From the NCBI GenBank assembly GCA_045595605.1, contig JAZOAS010000149.1, positions 1 to 64,000 of the forward strand: a stretch of DNA of 64,000 nt, given 5' to 3'. The notes under the pieces are model-generated. The model was not told where the DNA came from, made no database searches, and was given only the letters and a program-made list of their open reading frames with translations. Made by a program: the position numbers and the translations under genes. This document shows, one piece after another, positions 60,261-64,000 of the stretch; positions within the stretch are counted from its first letter, which is position 1; every line of letters begins with the position of its first letter. This DNA comes from SIG480 sp045595605. GTDB lineage: Bacteria > Bacillota > Clostridia > Oscillospirales > JAAYXM01.

Positions 60261-61327
60261 AAACATTAACGATAACACTCCATGATACAGATAATTGTGG
60301 TTCTTCATTACAGGCGTTTGCTCTCCAACAGTTTTTGTTGAAAAACGGCATCGAAAATGAAATAATAGATTATACCCCTCAATATTTGAAGTATAACGGA
60401 AGTAAAATTAGAGCTTTTGCAAAAAAAGTGCTTTTCTTCTTTCCTACAATAAAAAAGGATAGAAAGTTTAAGCTATTTAAAAAAGAGCATCTAAAAGTTA
60501 CAACTGAAAAATACTTCACGCTTGAAGAGCTAAAAAATGCAAAGCTGACGGCAGATTGCTTCATTACTGGGAGTGACCAGTTATGGAATGATACCTTTAT
60601 GTGTGGAAGAGACCCTGCATATTATTTGGGGTTTACTGATGAGAATAAAGTTGCATATGCAGTCAGCTTGGGAAAAGAAAAAGTCAGTTTGGAAAACAAA
60701 AAAACAATAGCCACTTTTTGCTCAAACTACAAATGGATTTCCGTAAGAGAACCATCGAGCATTGCTGAGGTATCAAGTGTTACAAAAGTACCGGTGAAGC
60801 ATGTTTGCGACCCCGTTTTTTTAAACACAAGAAGTACATATTCAGCAATAGCCCGAAAAGTGAAAGTAAGCGATAAATATATTCTGGTTTATTTGGCGCA
60901 GGCGGTTGATAAAGAAGCAATGAATTTGATGCTTGCCTGTTTGAAAGAAAAATTGAATTGCAAAACTATTTTGATAGGAACTTGTGTTAAAAAGTGCAAA
61001 TGTGATGTTCATTTAAAATCAGCATCGCCTGAAGAATTTTTATATCTGATAGAAAACGCAGAATATGTCATTTCAAATTCATTCCACGCAACGATGTTTT
61101 CGCTTATATTCCAAAAACAGTTTTCAACATTGTTACCAAAAGATAACAGTGCCAGGATAGTATCTGTGCTGGAAGATCTGGGATTGCAAAGTCATGGATT
61201 GGAAAAACCGCATTATGCAGATAATGATATCACAGCGGAAGAATATGAAGTGATTGCGAAGAAATTAGATAATTTCTCAAGAGAATCAGGAAAAGCATTA
61301 CTTCAACAATTAGGAAACTTATGTTAG
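60257..61327 (+). CDS. Polysaccharide pyruvyl transferase
   Basis: A 356-aa member of the WcaK/CsaB family, which transfers pyruvate from phosphoenolpyruvate to form a ketal on a sugar. Opening HDTDNCGSSLQAFALQ, GSDQLWN, YAVSLGKEKV, VCDPVFL and the SNSFHATMFSLIFQK motif are present. Pyruvylated wall polymers are ligands for SLH domains, so this gene may serve the SLH protein of the window (inference). Confidence 0.9.
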   Translation: MKTLTITLHDTDNCGSSLQAFALQQFLLKNGIENEIIDYTPQYLKYNGSKIRAFAKKVLFFFPTIKKDRKFKLFKKEHLKVTTEKYFTLEELKNAKLTADCFITGSDQLWNDTFMCGRDPAYYLGFTDENKVAYAVSLGKEKVSLENKKTIATFCSNYKWISVREPSSIAEVSSVTKVPVKHVCDPVFLNTRSTYSAIARKVKVSDKYILVYLAQAVDKEAMNLMLACLKEKLNCKTILIGTCVKKCKCDVHLKSASPEEFLYLIENAEYVISNSFHATMFSLIFQKQFSTLLPKDNSARIVSVLEDLGLQSHGLEKPHYADNDITAEEYEVIAKKLDNFSRESGKALLQQLGNLC

Positions 61328-61341
61328 GGTAAGGAGGGATT

Positions 61342-62529
61342 ATGTTGAGAGAACAAGAAAGATTTTTATCAATCCTTTCTGATTATATATACAACCGCCA
61401 AACTTTGCTCGATGAAAATATTAATTGGAGCGAATTAATAGAAATAGCTAAAAAACATCAACTGCTTGGTATAATTATAGAGCAGGCGAGTGGAAATAAA
61501 ATTGACGCTTCAGCTAAGAATATATTGGTAAATCATTTTGCACAGATGATAAAGGTTAAAACAATACAGGAGCAATGCCTTTCAGAGGTAGAGGAATACC
61601 TTAATAGTAATAATATACAACATTGTATTGTTAAAGGAAGTGTTGTAGCTAAGTACTATTATCAAGAGCATCACCGCTCAATGGGGGATATCGATATCAT
61701 TGTTAATTCAAACGATAGAGAAAAAGTGCACGAGTATTTGATTTCGATGGGGTTTGAAAACAAGTCAAGAAACATAAATCACGAATGGGTATATATGAGA
61801 GGGGTTTGTGAGATAGAGCTACATGACAGGTTAATATATCCAGAGGTCTTTAATAAGAGTTGTGAGGAGAAATTCTTCAACAATCTTTGGGATCATGTAA
61901 AGAACAACGAGCTTGAACAAAATTTTCATTTTCTCTACTTGATATATCATTTAAAAAAGCATATGACTTCTACTGGAGCAGGCTTCAGGCAATTTGTTGA
62001 CTTATGTCTTATGTTGAAAAATTGTTCGGAGTTAGACAAACCCCTTATTATTAAATATCTAAAACAGACAGAAATGACAGAGTTTGCAAAAGTGATTTTT
62101 TCGTTTTGTGCATACTGGTTTAATGATAAATCGTTACGCTTTTTCGAAGGGGATTTTAAGTTGGGCCCTGAAGTGATGAAAAGACAGACAGAGATAATTT
62201 TTCGGAACGGAGTCTTTGGTGGCAACAACGAGGACAACAGAATTAACGTATCCGTAAATAATCTTCGTTTCAGTAAATTTAGATTGATTTCAAAATTTCG
62301 GGTTATCTTAATGCAGTTATTTCCCAGTTATAACAATCTAATAGCAACGAGTAAATACGACTTTTTGCGTAAGAGACCGTATTTATTACCGTTTGCTTGG
62401 GTGTACCGTTTTTGTATTAACGCAAAAAAGGGGAATATAAAGTCTTTTTTTGAGAAAAAAGTAAACTTTGCTTCATTAGAACAGCAAAAGAAGAGAGAAG
62501 AAGATTTAGAGCAGTGGAAAATAATTTAA
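61342..62529 (+). CDS. Uncharacterised nucleotidyltransferase-fold protein (NTP_transf_5)
   Basis: A 395-aa protein of the family represented by PF14907. The nucleotidyltransferase core shows CIVKGSVVAKYYYQEHHRS followed by MGDIDIIV (metal Asp pair) and CEIELHD (third carboxylate). Helical N- and C-terminal parts are unassigned. The family is common in surface-glycan and secondary-metabolite clusters with no settled role. GGAGGG precedes the ATG. Last gene of the operon. Confidence 0.8.
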   Translation: MLREQERFLSILSDYIYNRQTLLDENINWSELIEIAKKHQLLGIIIEQASGNKIDASAKNILVNHFAQMIKVKTIQEQCLSEVEEYLNSNNIQHCIVKGSVVAKYYYQEHHRSMGDIDIIVNSNDREKVHEYLISMGFENKSRNINHEWVYMRGVCEIELHDRLIYPEVFNKSCEEKFFNNLWDHVKNNELEQNFHFLYLIYHLKKHMTSTGAGFRQFVDLCLMLKNCSELDKPLIIKYLKQTEMTEFAKVIFSFCAYWFNDKSLRFFEGDFKLGPEVMKRQTEIIFRNGVFGGNNEDNRINVSVNNLRFSKFRLISKFRVILMQLFPSYNNLIATSKYDFLRKRPYLLPFAWVYRFCINAKKGNIKSFFEKKVNFASLEQQKKREEDLEQWKII

Positions 62530-62555
62530 AAAAGGCGTCTAAATTGATAACAACA

Positions 62556-62586
62556 AAAGCCTCGGTGCATTGCACCGAGGCTTTAT
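62556..62586. terminator. Bidirectional terminator after polysaccharide operon
   Basis: AAAGCCTCGGTGCA and TGCACCGAGGCTTT, one-base centre, A- and T-rich edges. Serves the operon and the convergent rsmG. Confidence 0.88.
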
Positions 62587-62594
62587 CTTAAATT

Positions 62595-63293
62595 TTACAG
62601 TGGGCTTGCTTTTATTTTTGCAAAGCGGCGGGGATATTTTTTGGGGGTTTCCGATACCTTCTTTATTATGAGCACCGTATGGGTAATATCCGAGTCATAA
62701 AGCGGGTAGTCAAACCTCTTCTCAATCTTACCGCCGAGTGTTTTTATCGCGTTCTTTGCGCGGTTTATTTCCTCTTCGCAGTCGGATGCCTTCATCGCAA
62801 GCATTACTCCGCCGACCTTTACAAACGGAAGGCACATCTCAGAGAGCATCGAAAGGTCAGCTACTGCGCGCGAAACTGCGATGTCGTATCCTTCGCGATA
62901 GCCTTCTATGTTCGCCTGCTCCTCAGCGCGCGCGTGGAGAAGCTCGACATCGGAAATTGCGAGCTTTTCACAAACTGACGAGAGAAAATTTATTCTTTTT
63001 CCGAGCGAGTCGAGAAGAGTAAGCGAGATATCGCTCTTTGCAAGGCGAAGCGGAAGACCCGGAAAGCCTGCACCGCAACCGACATCTATAACGCGCTTAC
63101 CCGAAAAGTCATAAGAGGTAAGAAGCGCGAGCGAGTCGGCGAAGTGGCGGATGCAAACCTCGCGCGGTTCTGTTATCGCCGTGAGGTTCATGACCTTATT
63201 TGTTTCGATAAGCTCGTCTGCAAAGGTAATAAAGGGCTTTGCCGAAGCTTCAATATCAAGACTTTTGAAAATATCGTTAAGTAAAGCTTCCAT
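62595..63293 (-). CDS. rsmG: 16S rRNA m7G methyltransferase RsmG
   Basis: A 232-aa SAM-dependent methyltransferase making m7G at position 527 of 16S rRNA. SAM motif VIDVGCGAGFPGLPLRL (about 68-84), MNLTAI and HFADSLAL are standard. It follows mnmG by 2 nt on the same strand, the classic pair. Ends in a basic tail KKYPRRFAKIKASPL. Confidence 0.96.
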   Translation of the reverse strand: MEALLNDIFKSLDIEASAKPFITFADELIETNKVMNLTAITEPREVCIRHFADSLALLTSYDFSGKRVIDVGCGAGFPGLPLRLAKSDISLTLLDSLGKRINFLSSVCEKLAISDVELLHARAEEQANIEGYREGYDIAVSRAVADLSMLSEMCLPFVKVGGVMLAMKASDCEEEINRAKNAIKTLGGKIEKRFDYPLYDSDITHTVLIIKKVSETPKKYPRRFAKIKASPL

Positions 63294-63295
63294 TT

Positions 63296-64000
63296 TTACT
63301 TATTTCCCCTCTGTTTAAGATAAAGCAGGAGCGCCGCAATATCGGCAGGGCTGACGCCTGAGATTCGTGACGCCTGACCGACGGATTTCGGGCGGATGTT
63401 TGAAAGCTTCTGCCTTGCTTCCGTGCGGAGTCCGATGAGCGACATATAGTCGATGTCCTCGGGAAGTGTTTTCTGCTCAAGCTTTTTGAACTGTTCAATC
63501 TGCGACATACTGCGCTTTATGTATCCGTCGTACTTCAGCGAGATTTCGACCGTTTCGATAATATTCGGAGAAAGCTCTTCTCTCTTCTTGTCAAACGGAG
63601 AAAGTGCCGCATAGTCAAGCTGTGGGCGGCGGATGAGATCCGCAAGGCTCGCGCCGGTAGAGAGCGGGCTCGTTCCGCGTTCCATAAGAAACTCGTTTAT
63701 TTCTTTTCCCGGAGGGATAACCGTCTTTTCAAGGCGGGTAAGCTCGTCCTCGCTTGCCTTTTTCTTGTTTATCATTCGCTCATACTTCTCTTTTGAAACA
63801 AGCCCGAGCGCATACCCCTTTTCCGTAAGGCGCAAATCGGCGTTATCCTGACGGAGATAGAGGCGGTATTCCGAGCGCGAGGTCATCATACGGTACGGCT
63901 CGTTTGTTCCCTTTGTGACGAGGTCGTCGATGAGCGTTCCGATATATGACTCTGACCTGTCAAGTGTAAACGGCTCTTTGCCGAAAAGTGAGTTTGCGGC
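63296..64000 (-). CDS. mnmG: tRNA uridine-34 carboxymethylaminomethyl enzyme MnmG, C-terminal part
   Basis: The gene runs off the right edge; the last 234 codons are present, uninterrupted from base 64000. It reads NSLFGKEPF, SYIGTLIDDLVTKGTNEPYR then MMTSRSEYRLYLRQDNAD, all diagnostic of the FAD enzyme MnmG, which with MnmE modifies wobble uridines. The C-terminal helical domain binds tRNA and MnmE (DYMSLIGLRTEARQKL; ASRISGVSPADIAALLLYL). The family is about 620-630 aa, so about 60% is missing. Confidence 0.97.
   Translation of the reverse strand, partial: AANSLFGKEPFTLDRSESYIGTLIDDLVTKGTNEPYRMMTSRSEYRLYLRQDNADLRLTEKGYALGLVSKEKYERMINKKKASEDELTRLEKTVIPPGKEINEFLMERGTSPLSTGASLADLIRRPQLDYAALSPFDKKREELSPNIIETVEISLKYDGYIKRSMSQIEQFKKLEQKTLPEDIDYMSLIGLRTEARQKLSNIRPKSVGQASRISGVSPADIAALLLYLKQRGNK

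Noticed and set aside
46209..62530. Toxin, defence or secondary-metabolite island
   Set aside because: All recognisable genes are polysaccharide assembly functions; no nuclease, NRPS/PKS or toxin domain was seen.

Overview
The window looks like the replication-origin region of a Gram-positive, endospore-forming Clostridia genome (Bacillota; an Oscillospiraceae-like relative is my inference). The evidence is the order dnaA-dnaN-recF-remB-gyrB-gyrA, the divergent rpmH-rnpA-yidD-yidC-jag block, a noc-parA-parB cluster with two parS-like palindromes, the end of spoIVB, an SLH-domain surface protein, and rsmG-mnmG. Leading-strand polarity fits: jag-to-rpmH runs left and dnaA-to-gyrA runs right, away from about 32-34 kb. 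oriC is most likely in the dnaA-dnaN gap (34012-34246), with further repeat structure upstream of dnaA.

Left arm (1-31.9 kb). A spoIVB remnant is followed by an SpoU-type RNA methyltransferase, an FAD-dependent oxidoreductase, a membrane protein and a large SLH/S-layer protein. Next to these lies the regulatory trio of Gram-positive capsule synthesis (cpsC-cpsD-cpsB), then a fused aroE-aroK gene. An XRE regulator with a membrane acyltransferase follows. A galactose-type ABC importer (mglB-A-C) carries an extra 35-residue membrane peptide. A small lipoprotein precedes noc, two parS-like sites, parA-parB and serS. Then come a polyamine importer operon (regulator-potABCD) behind a structured leader, a polar amino-acid ABC importer, a DUF1846 protein, and the rpmH-to-jag translation/secretion operon.

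Centre and right arm (32-64 kb). The replication and gyrase genes are followed by rnhA, an iscS/nifU-like iron-sulfur pair, a MATE exporter, tRNA-Thr and tRNA-Tyr, and an unusual array of small hairpins separated by ATGATG. A GNAT acetyltransferase precedes a roughly 16-kb polysaccharide operon (46.2-62.5 kb). That operon opens with three bacillosamine-type genes (aminotransferase, phosphoglycosyl transferase, acetyltransferase). It continues with six glycosyltransferases, a DUF2334 deacetylase-like protein, a Wzx flippase, a Wzy polymerase, an Fe-S F420-dehydrogenase-like protein paired with a polysaccharide pyruvyl transferase, and a nucleotidyltransferase-fold protein. From about 48.1 kb to its end it is visibly more AT-rich than its flanks, as expected for a transferred surface-glycan locus. 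rsmG and the 3' part of mnmG close the window.

Working together: the CpsC/D/B system at 5-7.5 kb probably controls chain length and export for a Wzx/Wzy polysaccharide such as the one encoded at 46-62 kb, and SLH domains bind pyruvylated wall polymers, so the pyruvyl transferase and the SLH protein may be functionally linked (inference). The least explained material is non-coding: the ATGATG hairpin array, a stem-loop cluster at 24.3-24.5 kb, the leader of the pot operon, and a family of AAAAGTTGT(CAA) motifs and duplicated promoter/terminator segments around dnaA.
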